The notes: generated by a model not told the origin, from the sequence alone. A DNA stretch of 64,000 bases from JBCCCJ01 sp039029315 (GCA_039029315.1 JBCCGK010000024.1:1-64000); one strand, 5' to 3'. Numbered from the stretch's first letter, positions 46,326 through 55,120 are shown. Translations and numbers: made by a program.

Positions 46326-46404
46326 GATGACTTCAGGATTGATCACCCCACTCGCTGGGGAGTAGAATCTCTGTTTTTTCACACCTTCCAAATTTCCAAT
46401 AATT

Positions 46405-46890
46405 ATGAAAACTTCAATTGAATTCCCACAAGGAAAGAAATTTCCAACAGATATGCCTCTATCTTATTCTGTGTACCGATCATGTTCCTCGACTTCTGTT
46501 CACATTGGAGAATTTCCCCATGCGTATTCTCTACAATTCGTGGATGGAGATTTGCACCTGATCATTGATCTCTCCGTTCTTCCTCCTTTCCCTGCTTCTC
46601 TGGGAGCCGAACTCAACTTTGAGCTACATCCGCTATTGCTCTTGGATAGAGAAATTAGTCTGGATCTAAATTCTTCCTGGTGTTTTGATCCTCTGGCTAC
46701 CACTTATTCGATCAGCAAGGATGTGGCAGCACAACACCTGAGTGTATCAGTGATGCGACAGGATTGTCTTGCCCAAAGCGGGGAGGGCGAGTATCTCCGC
46801 TTGATCTTCAAAGGGATTCCTCCTGGGTCAATCTTTGAAGATCCAATTCATGAATTTGGAGGCATCATCATCATGATTGATGACTTCTAA
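46405..46890 (+). CDS. Uncharacterised beta-rich protein
   Basis: A 161-residue protein with no signal peptide and no membrane segment. It is predicted beta-rich with hydrophobic alternating strands (DLHLIIDLSVLPPFPASLG, LLLLDREISLDLNSSW, EYLRLIFKGIPPGSIF) and ends FGGIIIMIDDF. The overall strand pattern could fit a cohesin-like or Ig-like sandwich, but I cannot name a family. It is the only plus-strand gene between 32.5 and 54.4 kb. It lies between the triad operon and the CHAT gene, so a role in the same system is possible. Confidence 0.6.
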   Translation: MKTSIEFPQGKKFPTDMPLSYSVYRSCSSTSVHIGEFPHAYSLQFVDGDLHLIIDLSVLPPFPASLGAELNFELHPLLLLDREISLDLNSSWCFDPLATTYSISKDVAAQHLSVSVMRQDCLAQSGEGEYLRLIFKGIPPGSIFEDPIHEFGGIIIMIDDF

Positions 46891-46900
46891 TTCTGGACGT

Positions 46901-46931
46901 AGTAAGAGCTTGTATGTATCAAGCTCTTACT
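46901..46931. terminator. Perfect hairpin after the small plus-strand gene
   Basis: Twelve-base arms AGTAAGAGCTTG / CAAGCTCTTACT with a seven-base loop, starting 10 bases after the stop codon. There is no T-run on either side. It likely ends or stabilises the transcript of the 161-residue protein. Confidence 0.55.
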
Positions 46932-46961
46932 AGGTCTACCTTAAGTGCTCCTGAATCATTT

Positions 46962-47029
46962 GATCTGGAATCTGTTTCCTGGCTGTTTGGCTTTCCTTGT
47001 CGTGGACAAGGGGGAGGGGATTCCAGATC
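46962..47029. repeat. Nested inverted repeats
   Basis: Outer arms GATCTGGAATC (46962-46972) and GATTCCAGATC (47019-47029) enclose a second hairpin CCTTGTC-GTG-GACAAGG (46995-47011). It lies in a 235-base gap between convergent genes and could be a two-way terminator structure or a small decayed mobile element. Confidence 0.45.
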
Positions 47030-47125
47030 TCTTTCGTATTCTACGAGCCAGACCATCCCTTTTCTACACGCTCTTTCTTGTCTGGAATGAGGCTTTGATA
47101 TACCTCAAGATGACGATCACATACT

Positions 47126-47848
47126 TCACGTATCACTTTCGTTAAAAGTGAAATCCCCTTTAACCTCATTGATGGCGACTTTGGTATTCTGTACATTCAT
47201 GATAGATTGTTGGTGGTTCATTTGTTGAGGCTGCTGGCGGCAATCTTCAAAATCCCAGGCATGCTCCGCTGCATCTGGTTTGTTTGGATTCACAATCAAT
47301 TCCCAACTGGGCTGGTCCAGGAATCTGTTGTTTTCAGTGATATATAGCTGTTTCGCTTCCTCAAATGCATGTGAGATGCTTCTGCCAGCCACGATGCCTC
47401 CCCAAAAATACTGGTTGAAAACCAAGCTCGCAGCATCTTGTAGAGAGTGATTTGTACCGATGGCTATGGGGACACCTGCATCTATGCAGGCCCTGGCAAG
47501 CCCCACGGAATTGCAAGAATCAAAGACGACAAGGGTTAAGGAAGGTTGGAGACCAAAAAACTCTGCCAAACTCCTGGCATTGATTTTTTGATTGTGCCAG
47601 GCCGCCGGACGCATGAAGCTGAGTTGTTTGGCCGAACCATGACCTGAAAATTGGAAAGCGACGATTGTTTGTGTGGGAGATCTAAAGGCATCCGATAATA
47701 AGGGTACAGTTACATCATCTATCCATTCATATTGATAGCAGCTATTCTCATGTGGAAAGGCATGTCTAATTTTGTCTTTGGTTGCAGGAAGGTTGAGTTG
47801 TTCTTTTGCAACAGTGCTATTTGCTGCAGAAAATAGAAATTTTTTCAT
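47126..47848 (-). CDS. CHAT-domain (caspase-like) protease with C-terminal signalling motif
   Basis: A 240-residue cytoplasmic protein. The CHAT fold is shown by AFQFSGHGSAKQLSF with catalytic His70, LVVFDSCNSVGLARA with catalytic Cys112, GVPIAIGTNHSLQDAAS and FEEAKQLYI. Both catalytic residues are present. After a Gln-rich linker (about 204-215) the last 23 residues include NVQNTKVAINEVKGDFTF, matching the spacing of the motif in the STAND-like protein 2.5 kb away. CHAT proteases are known effectors in prokaryotic immunity, such as gasdermin activation and Craspase. This one may be recruited through the C-terminal motif. It is encoded alone on its strand, 127 bases from the next minus-strand gene. 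Confidence 0.82.
   Translation of the reverse strand: MKKFLFSAANSTVAKEQLNLPATKDKIRHAFPHENSCYQYEWIDDVTVPLLSDAFRSPTQTIVAFQFSGHGSAKQLSFMRPAAWHNQKINARSLAEFFGLQPSLTLVVFDSCNSVGLARACIDAGVPIAIGTNHSLQDAASLVFNQYFWGGIVAGRSISHAFEEAKQLYITENNRFLDQPSWELIVNPNKPDAAEHAWDFEDCRQQPQQMNHQQSIMNVQNTKVAINEVKGDFTFNESDT
47141..47197 (-). other. Putative amyloid-type signalling motif at the CHAT C-terminus
   Basis: Encodes NVQNTKVAINEVKGDFTFN at the end of the CHAT protease. Lys-Val-Ala and Gly-Asp-Phe align with the motif in the STAND-like protein. In known BASS pairs the effector carries the motif at its C-terminus and the NLR near its N-terminus, as here. Confidence 0.5.
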
Positions 47849-47975
47849 ATGTGAGCTAAGTTGTTGGTTTCAACACCTATGTTCGAAATATTTTAGCCGA
47901 AGGACTAGAACATTTTTGTTCAGTTTTTCTGCACCGAAGTCATGTATACCTGGTGAGATAGGATTGATTTTCTTG

Positions 47976-49487
47976 CTATTTGATATGTTCAAGTCGTTTT
48001 TTGGCTTCTTTCAGGAGCCAGTTTTTTTCGGCAATGACGCTCTCGTTCTCGATATCCCTGATGAGCTTTACCAGGTGTTTTGGATTCTCATATCTGGGTC
48101 TCCACAATTTCACATAATATTTCATGAAGGTCTTGAAGCGGATTTGATGATGATGAGAAGTCCTTGAATTCCGATTGACATACATTCTGACCGAATCATG
48201 AAAACTTTCGATTGTTTGGAGATGATCTTCATGATCTTCCTTCAAATAATACCAGGATTTCAGGATCATGATTCTGGCATCCATCTGATAAAAAAAGTCC
48301 TTTGAATGGTCCAGGACATAGTTCATGCATTTGATTGCCTCCTTATGCGCTTGTTTGGAAATAAGCAACAAGCCGTTCGAAAAATTCAAGGTAATTTGTC
48401 TTTCCTCTGGCAATAATAAGTGAGCATTTTGAGCCATGAAGGTTTGGACCCAATCTTGTTTTCCCAAATGGATGCCAATTTTTATTAGATTTTTAAAATT
48501 ATTGGTAGAAATGTAGCGCCGTTTTTGATGTCCGCCATCTAATAAAATTCCGTTTTCAATCAAGCCTCGATAAAACTCAAAGTATGCCAATAATGTTTGC
48601 TGTCTGTTTGTTGTGCTGAGTTGGTATTGGCGATTCTTGACATTCAGGGCAATGGCATACAGGTCCCGCAGCTCTTCTAGCTGAAACAATTGTTTATTGC
48701 TTTCCAGAAATGTCAGATACCGTTGAAAGGCGGGTTCATTATTTTCTTTTAGGGATTCATACGCCAACAGATATGCCTGGATATAGGCATTCCTGTTTGG
48801 AAGATGTTGGCAATTGGAGATAAATGCTTCTTGCTCTTCAAAGGGGGCTGAGGAATTGAGAATCCTGGATTGATTGAGCTGTGATACCAGGAGTTTCAGT
48901 TTTCGTGCATGGTAAGCCAAATCTAGTCGTTCTAGAGCTTCCGCTTGATGTGCTTGTGGATACCTGTCTCCTTCCGAGGCGGTAAAAAACACCATCTCCT
49001 CCTCCAATTGATACCGCAAGAAAAATTGATCTTCATTGTATTCAGTCTTTTTTTGTCGTTTCTCAGCTTTATTCCAAAATGATTGAAACCAGGATCGCAT
49101 TCTCCGCCGATTCATTGATTTCAGGAGAAATATAGACTGGCTATGTTTGTCATCCATTAGTTGCACGAATGCCAGATAATTGCCCAGCAATTCCAACAGA
49201 TGTGTCAGGGCCTTGTCAATGTTCTTTGAAGGGTCCCAGCCTGAGACTGAATATAATGCTTCCTTGCTAATCCCTTGTTTGGGGGAATAAGAAGAGAGCT
49301 TGCTGGCGGATTCTTTTTTCTCTTCTTCTCTGACCTTTTTCAATAATCCATCATACAACTCTGAGTAGGCCCGAATCATGTCTTCGGAATGGAGCCAATA
49401 GGTATTGGCAAAAAAGTCCTTGAATCGGGCACGGTCTTTTGCCGGCAATTCCGCTAATAAACCAAGAATCTTTGAGCCATATCCCAT
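47976..49487 (-). CDS. Large helical protein of unknown function
   Basis: A 503-residue soluble, mostly alpha-helical protein without a signal peptide. It is rich in Leu, Gln, Lys and aromatic residues and may form TPR-like helical hairpins (HQAEALERLDLAYHARKLKL, AYIQAYLLAYESLKENNEPA, LLISKQAHKEAIKCMNYVLD). The N-terminus (LGLLAELPAKDRARFKDFF) and C-terminus (WLLKEAKKRLEHI) are also helical. It resembles uncharacterised proteins of about 500 residues that I associate with Saprospiria-like bacteria, but I cannot name a domain. It lies upstream of the CHAT gene on the same strand and may be co-expressed with it. Confidence 0.65.
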   Translation of the reverse strand: MGYGSKILGLLAELPAKDRARFKDFFANTYWLHSEDMIRAYSELYDGLLKKVREEEKKESASKLSSYSPKQGISKEALYSVSGWDPSKNIDKALTHLLELLGNYLAFVQLMDDKHSQSIFLLKSMNRRRMRSWFQSFWNKAEKRQKKTEYNEDQFFLRYQLEEEMVFFTASEGDRYPQAHQAEALERLDLAYHARKLKLLVSQLNQSRILNSSAPFEEQEAFISNCQHLPNRNAYIQAYLLAYESLKENNEPAFQRYLTFLESNKQLFQLEELRDLYAIALNVKNRQYQLSTTNRQQTLLAYFEFYRGLIENGILLDGGHQKRRYISTNNFKNLIKIGIHLGKQDWVQTFMAQNAHLLLPEERQITLNFSNGLLLISKQAHKEAIKCMNYVLDHSKDFFYQMDARIMILKSWYYLKEDHEDHLQTIESFHDSVRMYVNRNSRTSHHHQIRFKTFMKYYVKLWRPRYENPKHLVKLIRDIENESVIAEKNWLLKEAKKRLEHIK

Positions 49488-49643
49488 ATTGTAACAGGCG
49501 CTTGTATTGGATGAGAATTAATTGAACTGGAGGCGGTATTGAATGCAAGTCAATTGACAGCTGGTGGCTGTGGGGTTTGTGATTGATTCGCTCAGGAAGG
49601 AATTGAAAAAAGAAAGATAGGTGTATAGGTGAATATGTCTAGA

Positions 49644-49651
49644 CAAAAGTA
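49644..49651 (-). promoter_or_regulatory. -7 promoter element TACTTTTG
   Basis: Minus-strand exact match to TAnnTTTG, about 157 bases upstream of the helical-protein ATG. The -33 position reads TTTCATTC, a poor match to TTTG. Confidence 0.4.
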
Positions 49652-49810
49652 AGCAATAATTGTTTTAGAATGAAATCTTTTTGTCAAAAAAATATCAATT
49701 CGAGATATTTTGCTGCCTCAGGACCGGCAATCTTGTCGAATCAGCTATCGATCATCGAGGAGAGAAAAAGAAAAGTGAGCAAAAAGACAAGATCAACAAC
49801 GGGCAAAGAT

Positions 49811-49848
49811 TGAGGATCGCCAATCCTATTGTAGATTGGCGATCCTCA
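49811..49848 (-). terminator. Perfect 15-base hairpin terminator
   Basis: TGAGGATCGCCAATC / GATTGGCGATCCTCA with an eight-base loop, followed on the minus strand by ATCTTTG. It lies 25 bases after the stop of the VIT-vWA-receptor gene. Confidence 0.75.
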
Positions 49849-49872
49849 GATTCTAAGATCACATGTGAACTG

Positions 49873-52800
49873 CTACTTAATCTTCATCTCCACGCCCATC
49901 CAGACTGTTCTTGGTCGTGGATAAGCTGCGGCGTCCACACCCATGAGGATGGAGCGTTGCTGGCCGAGCACATTGACCTCAGGATCAAAGCCAGAATAGG
50001 GTGTCCAGACAAAGACATTGGAAATGCCGGCTCTGAGGGTGAGTGCCTTAATCTTAGGGGCACGTTTCAAAGGCCAGGAAGATTCCAATTGAATATTGGA
50101 GAGCCGGACAAAGCTGGCAGATTCTACCATGTCTTCGGTTACGATGGATTGCCCGTTGAGCTGACTGAGATTGAGTACCTTCTGACCTGTAGCACCATAG
50201 CCTTTGATTCTTAGTTTGATGCGCTTGTAAGAAACAACAGCATGCGAACCAAAGAGGAAATTGGGAAGCGCACTTCCAAGGACCTCAGGATCGGAGAGAG
50301 GTTTTCCTTGATCATCCAACTCATAGCCCTGAAAACTCATCAGCGAATGACCTTGCTGGATGGTCCCGATCGGGACGAATGAACCACTCAAGGGATGTAG
50401 AATTCCCGTTTCTATGCCTTCGGGTTCTGATAATTTGAGAACTCGATTCTGCTGAAAATTGAAATTACTCCCCCAACTTACTTGCCAATCTCTTCCATAC
50501 CAGTAGGTATTGATGCTTGTTTCCGAGCCTCTTTGAAGCACATCCCCAACATTCCGGACCTCCCAGAACAAGTCTCCATTGGTGGAAATGGGAACCTCAG
50601 CCCAAAAGTCCCGCGTGACCTTTCTATATATATGCTGACTGATAGAGATCTTATGATTCCAAAGGTGGAGATCCAGCCCCGCATCCCATTCCTGACTCAC
50701 TTCCCAATTCAGTTGATTGATGGGCAGGCGTCTGGAGAACAAGGCGAGGCTATAGGGATTCTGGCTATCAAAAGCGATTGGAGCACCACCAAAAGCAAAC
50801 ATCGGGAGTCGATCATTGCCCATTTCTGAATAGGAAAGGCTAACGCTTGGATCCATCCAATCCTTGATACGCCAGTTGTTGGCAGCCTTGAGGCGCAGTT
50901 TGCCTGAAGGAAAGGCCTTCCATCCCAAGCCATTGGTGCCACGTCTCATCCTGCCCCAGGAAAGACCCAGATCAGTCTTGATGATATTGCTCCATCGGAT
51001 ACTGGCCTGCTGACTGAGCAGATGAAGCTGTTGTGCCATATCCAGCTGCAATGGGTGTTGGATTTTGGCCTCGTCCAGGGCTTGAGTAGCATCGATGCCG
51101 TAAGCGACCATGCCCGTATGATTCCATTGTTGCGCAAGGTGTTGCCAGGACAGTTTTCCTTCTGTTTCCCACTTCCCAAAGGATCGAGGGACGAGAGAGA
51201 GATGATGGGTTTGCTGAAATTGACGGAAAGCTGTTCGACTCTCCATTTTGTATCCCTCTTCCTTGCTTTGTCCCCAAAGACTGATCGGGGCAAATTGCTG
51301 TCCGAAGATGTTACGCCCCTGCCAGGACACATGACTGGTCCAGGACATCCACGGGAGGAGATCGCCCTTTATCTTCGCTCGACCCTGAAGATAGCGGGAT
51401 CGGATGCGGGAGGAAAATGCCTCAAAAAATTCGGGCTGCCTACTTACATCTGTTCTTTGAAGACTATCCAGGCCAAGCCAATCAAGGAGTAGTGGAGACT
51501 GGATCGCTTGATTGGCCGTCAATTCTGCTTCCGTTTGCCATTGATGTTTGAGGGTTCGTTGGTATCGAAGGCGCGAGGAGAGTTGCTCATAATTACTTCC
51601 CTGGATCAGTCCTTGATCGAGTCGATGGCTGAGACTGGCAAGGAAAGACTGTTTCTGTTGGTTCTTCTGGTACTTAAGAAACTGTTGTGTCTGGAGTCCT
51701 GCTCTGAGTGGGTAGGGAATATTCTGGGCAAGATTTCGATTCCTTGCTTGAATCATCTGGATTCCCAATTGCCCATTCCATGTCCAGCTAGCATCGGATG
51801 AGGAGGGGCGTTTTGTCTTGATGAGGATGACCCCATTTGCAGCCCGCGCTCCATAAAGTGCCGTTGCTGAGGAAGATTTAAGGACTGTTATTTCATCAAT
51901 CTCATCAGGAGACAAATGTTGAGACAAATGTGTGGGCATACCCGAACCACCAGCACCTTGAGGCAGGAAGCCGGGCTCCTGCACAATCCCATCGACAACA
52001 AATAAGGGTTGGCAACTGCCCATAGCCGAAGTGGCTCCACGGACAAATATTGAGGCATTCGCTCCCGGACTGCCAGATGCATGAACCACCTGTACACCTG
52101 CGACCTGCCCTTGAAGCATGGATCCTGAATTGAGGACTGAGACGGATTTATTATCGATCATTGTGACAACATAGCTGATCGCTCGGCTTTCTCTGCTAAC
52201 TCCATAGCCCGTTACCACCACTTCTTCCAGCTTCATACTGCCATCAAAAGCAGTTCCAGAGGCAGGAGTTGGCAAATAGCCTGATTTTACAGACTTGGAA
52301 TATGCCGTCCTGGGAGCCTGAACCGCTTGATTGGAGACTCCTTTTGGGAGGGGCAGCGTCTGTCGGATGGTGGTGTCTTGTCCGTTTTTATTTCTCCGTT
52401 TTTTGTCCACAGCAACGAAAGAAGTGAATCTGGTGAGGAGATTGTATTGTAAGCCAAGGGCTGTGACTTCCTCTTGTGTACTCGCTGCACCTTTGGCTCC
52501 TCGTACATCACTCAGTCGATGGATTCTTTGCCGGGCCCACAGATAGCGCAAGGCGCGGTTTTCAGATTCTGGTTTGATATGGGACAGGTTGATGGTTTCC
52601 TGATAGGGCTGATTGCCGGACACAGCTTGCAAGACAGCAGTGCCTTCCAATTTTCCTTTGTATTTGCCGTGGATCACAATCGGACGATCCGAAAATACAT
52701 CAGCCAGGCCCAGTGGCTCGATATCATAGACCTCCATGTCCCCAAAACTGGCATGAATATCAGTCAAAACCGGCGACTGAATATAGGTTTGAAATGCCGC

Positions 52801-54192
52801 GCCCACTTCTTTGCTTTCCTCGGCATTCATGGCCACAAATGCTTCTCCTTGCCCAACTTCTGCCAGCCCTTCGATAATGGCTCGGTTGACAGAAGTCCCC
52901 ATGCCAAAGGTGAAAAAGTTGGCTTCCCCCATATGTTCCCTCACCAAATCATAGGCTTCATCCTCGACACTTACATAGCCATCTGTACAAAGCACAAAAC
53001 TACGCGCAAAACCAGGCGAACTTTCCAACTGGAGTCCTCGTTCTATGGCTGGCAATAAGCTGGTGCCCCCACCGCCTCCCTGGCTGTTAATGAAATCTAT
53101 CGCTCTTTGGATATTCTGTTTTGTGGCTGGGATGGATACTTTATTATCCATGATATTACTGGAACCTGCAAACAAAATGACATTGAATCGATCGGTCTCT
53201 TTCAAATCGCCAATCAGATTTTTGAGCAAGCTTTTGGTAATGTTCAAAGGAAATCCTCGCATAGAGCCAGAAACATCTACAATGAAGATGTATTCTCTGG
53301 CTGTTATAGACGCTGGCTCTACCCGTTCTGGAGGCTGAACGGTCCACAGAAAGAATTTTTCGCCTTTTTCCTGATAGGTGAGCATCCCGGATTGAATCTT
53401 GTCGCCTTTGAGAGAATAGCGAAACACCAGATCTCGATTTCCTCCCAAGGTATCATTGGGCGACAATTTGAAGTTTGCCTGTCCATTTTCTAATTCTTGC
53501 ACCGCTAAGCTATGAGAAGGAGAATGTAGATTTTGCACAGGGACACCACCTGCCACTCTCCCCTGAAAGCCAAACGTATAGCTTGGAAGAACTCCTTCTT
53601 CGGTGGTGGGATTGGCAGGCCATGTTTCAGCAGAGGTCGCCACAGCATCTTCTGGACGAATATATCGAGGACCTACCACTGTTGGATAGACAAACTCATA
53701 AATGCCCTCCTTGGAGGTGAGCAATTCTGTATAAGACAAATGGATGACAACAGAATCCCCCGGCAGGATATTGGCCACCTGCATCTGGAAGACATTGGGT
53801 CTATGCTGTTCCAGGAGACTGGCCGTTTGGCCTTTGGCCTTGGCTTGCTCATAGGTTTGCCGAGCCGCAACTTTTTCTTTGATTTTGGCTTCGATCTGTC
53901 GGTTGCCGACCGTCATATCCATGCCATAGACTGCCGCTCGTGTGGAGGCAGGAAAGACGTATTGTGCTTCCAAAGGAATTGTGCCAGTATTCTGGTAGAC
54001 TTGAGTGATGCGAACATCGGCTATGGTGCCGGCGATATTGACTTCTGCCTCAGTATGTTTGAGAGGGAGAAGAAGTTCCCCTTTTTCCGAACTACTCACC
54101 ACAAAGTAAGGGGAAGTGGATTGATCTTCGGATTGGGTCCAGGCAAAAATTGGCAAACAAAACAAAAAGAACAGGAGAGAAGTTTGTCGCAT
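49873..54192 (-). CDS. VIT - vWA - TonB-dependent receptor fusion protein
   Basis: A 1439-residue exported protein. After the signal peptide (about 1-19) there is a VIT domain (about 28-165; VRITQVYQNTGTIPLEAQYV, EKVAARQTYEQAKAKG, FQMQVANILPGDSVVIHLSY). A vWA domain with intact DVSGSM (306-311) and LCTDG follows (about 298-470), as in inter-alpha-trypsin-inhibitor heavy chains. After a linker comes a TonB-box-like EEVVVTGYG (656-664), a SusC-type plug (about 670-795; IFVRGATSAMGSCQPLFVVD, LKSSSATALYGARAANGVIL) and a long beta-barrel to the end. Both halves appear complete in one uninterrupted frame. The VIT-vWA part would lie in the periplasm. The transported substrate and the reason for the fusion are unknown. 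Confidence 0.88.
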   Translation of the reverse strand: MRQTSLLFFLFCLPIFAWTQSEDQSTSPYFVVSSSEKGELLLPLKHTEAEVNIAGTIADVRITQVYQNTGTIPLEAQYVFPASTRAAVYGMDMTVGNRQIEAKIKEKVAARQTYEQAKAKGQTASLLEQHRPNVFQMQVANILPGDSVVIHLSYTELLTSKEGIYEFVYPTVVGPRYIRPEDAVATSAETWPANPTTEEGVLPSYTFGFQGRVAGGVPVQNLHSPSHSLAVQELENGQANFKLSPNDTLGGNRDLVFRYSLKGDKIQSGMLTYQEKGEKFFLWTVQPPERVEPASITAREYIFIVDVSGSMRGFPLNITKSLLKNLIGDLKETDRFNVILFAGSSNIMDNKVSIPATKQNIQRAIDFINSQGGGGGTSLLPAIERGLQLESSPGFARSFVLCTDGYVSVEDEAYDLVREHMGEANFFTFGMGTSVNRAIIEGLAEVGQGEAFVAMNAEESKEVGAAFQTYIQSPVLTDIHASFGDMEVYDIEPLGLADVFSDRPIVIHGKYKGKLEGTAVLQAVSGNQPYQETINLSHIKPESENRALRYLWARQRIHRLSDVRGAKGAASTQEEVTALGLQYNLLTRFTSFVAVDKKRRNKNGQDTTIRQTLPLPKGVSNQAVQAPRTAYSKSVKSGYLPTPASGTAFDGSMKLEEVVVTGYGVSRESRAISYVVTMIDNKSVSVLNSGSMLQGQVAGVQVVHASGSPGANASIFVRGATSAMGSCQPLFVVDGIVQEPGFLPQGAGGSGMPTHLSQHLSPDEIDEITVLKSSSATALYGARAANGVILIKTKRPSSSDASWTWNGQLGIQMIQARNRNLAQNIPYPLRAGLQTQQFLKYQKNQQKQSFLASLSHRLDQGLIQGSNYEQLSSRLRYQRTLKHQWQTEAELTANQAIQSPLLLDWLGLDSLQRTDVSRQPEFFEAFSSRIRSRYLQGRAKIKGDLLPWMSWTSHVSWQGRNIFGQQFAPISLWGQSKEEGYKMESRTAFRQFQQTHHLSLVPRSFGKWETEGKLSWQHLAQQWNHTGMVAYGIDATQALDEAKIQHPLQLDMAQQLHLLSQQASIRWSNIIKTDLGLSWGRMRRGTNGLGWKAFPSGKLRLKAANNWRIKDWMDPSVSLSYSEMGNDRLPMFAFGGAPIAFDSQNPYSLALFSRRLPINQLNWEVSQEWDAGLDLHLWNHKISISQHIYRKVTRDFWAEVPISTNGDLFWEVRNVGDVLQRGSETSINTYWYGRDWQVSWGSNFNFQQNRVLKLSEPEGIETGILHPLSGSFVPIGTIQQGHSLMSFQGYELDDQGKPLSDPEVLGSALPNFLFGSHAVVSYKRIKLRIKGYGATGQKVLNLSQLNGQSIVTEDMVESASFVRLSNIQLESSWPLKRAPKIKALTLRAGISNVFVWTPYSGFDPEVNVLGQQRSILMGVDAAAYPRPRTVWMGVEMKIK

Positions 54193-54490
54193 GATTGTGA
54201 GTTTGGATGACAGGATGGATGTTGCTCAAGAGATAGGCATAGGTGTTCAATTCCATAAATCGAATCAAAAAATTGTGGATATCATGGACGAAGAGGCTAT
54301 CAAGATGATGAAAAATGGGAAGAGATTGCCTGACTCGCATGTGGACTAATTTTCCCAATCATTGAGCTTTTTCGACCAATTATTCTGCTGGCGTTTGCCT
54401 TCCTTTGACATATGAAAAGCAATGGCCCAAAACAAGAAATAAGATCAAGCTATTGCGATGTCCGATGTTCAACCTTTTAACTAACATATC
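54193..54490. other. Divergent intergenic region
   Basis: A 298-base gap between the starts of the VIT-receptor gene and the small membrane-protein gene. It must hold promoters for both, but I find no exact TAnnTTTG element and no strong hairpin. Confidence 0.35.
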
Positions 54491-54862
54491 ATGGCCACTA
54501 CAACAAATGTATCCGTCAAAGAACTCCCCGCCAAGCCCATTCCATTAAGAGTGATCTTTATTCTGAATGCTTTGATGATGATTTTGCCCTTTGTGTTTTA
54601 TGGTGTCATCACCAGCAAAGGCATTGAAATTGGCGGTTTAGATCCTTCTTGGATGATCTATACGGGAATCGCTTATATCGCTAGTTTCGCAGCACTGGTG
54701 TATTTTATTATAAAAAGAAATGTCACGGGAGCCAGAGCGATATTTGGGCTTAACTTTCTCATTGCCATCCCTGCTGGCGCTTATATCGGCATGGTGGTGG
54801 CGATCATTTCTATGCTTCTGTCTTTCTTCAATGGAAAAGTGAAGAATTATTTTGGGGTGTAA
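54491..54862 (+). CDS. Small four-helix membrane protein
   Basis: A 123-residue inner-membrane protein with four predicted membrane helices at about 18-38 (LRVIFILNALMMILPFVFYG), 53-72, 82-97 and 98-113 (YIGMVVAIISMLLSFF). The N-terminus is short and cytoplasmic. No transport or enzyme motif is visible. It is divergent from the VIT-receptor gene, with about 300 bases between starts. The family is not recognised. Confidence 0.65.
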   Translation: MATTTNVSVKELPAKPIPLRVIFILNALMMILPFVFYGVITSKGIEIGGLDPSWMIYTGIAYIASFAALVYFIIKRNVTGARAIFGLNFLIAIPAGAYIGMVVAIISMLLSFFNGKVKNYFGV

Positions 54863-54906
54863 GTGGGTGGACAATATTAGGGTTGATTTTGGGTATAAGG
54901 GACATA

Positions 54907-54967
54907 GGGGATATACTGGCTCATGGGTAAGATGTCTCCCTTTTTTTCCCTATGCCCACTATATCCC
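54907..54967 (+). terminator. Imperfect inverted repeat after the small membrane-protein gene
   Basis: GGGGATATACTGGCTCATGGG pairs with CCCTATGCCCACTATATCCC (a few mismatches). The loop contains T7. It lies 45 bases after the stop of the membrane-protein gene and may terminate it. Confidence 0.4.
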
Positions 54968-55080
54968 TCACAAATAATTGTGTCCCCTTACTTAAACAGA
55001 CTAGAGCACAACACATTTGGAGCTGTCGATAGGCATTTAGCACATCTTGGTCTGTGAAACTCCCGTCACCAAAGGGTCAT

Positions 55081-55120
55081 CCCAGACCTGTCCGCTGCAG
55101 TAGCAAGGACAGGATCTGGG
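55081..55120. repeat. REP-like palindrome
   Basis: CCCAGA-CCTGTCC and GGACAGG-a-TCTGGG form a 13-pair stem with one bulge around a 13-base loop, preceded by GGTCATCCC. This resembles the dispersed GTCATCCC...GGGATCT-type palindromic elements found between genes in many bacteria. Only one copy was noticed in the window. Confidence 0.45.

Larger units (their letters stand above)
45625..46404. other. Long AT-rich intergenic region with RNA-like hairpins
   Basis: A 780-base gap between the divergent sigma-like gene and a plus-strand small gene. The left 550 bases are AT-rich with long A and T runs and no supported frame; a plus-strand open stretch of 72 codons at 45960-46178 is unlikely to be real. 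From 46245 to 46378 there are three compact hairpins, one of them a terminator, which could belong to a small RNA or to the leader of the next gene. Confidence 0.5.
49488..49872. other. Intergenic region with promoter and terminator
   Basis: A 385-base gap. The right end holds the perfect hairpin at 49811-49848 that ends the VIT-receptor gene, and the middle holds a promoter-like TACTTTTG for the helical-protein gene. No supported reading frame lies between. Confidence 0.5.

Noticed and set aside
46206..46391. Minus-strand frame of 61 codons starting with TTG
   Set aside because: It reads straight through three strong hairpins, lacks an ATG and has no family match, so RNA structure is the simpler explanation, though a coding remnant cannot be excluded.
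46945..47145. Plus-strand frame of 66 codons starting with GTG
   Set aside because: It crosses the nested inverted repeats and overlaps the CHAT gene's end.
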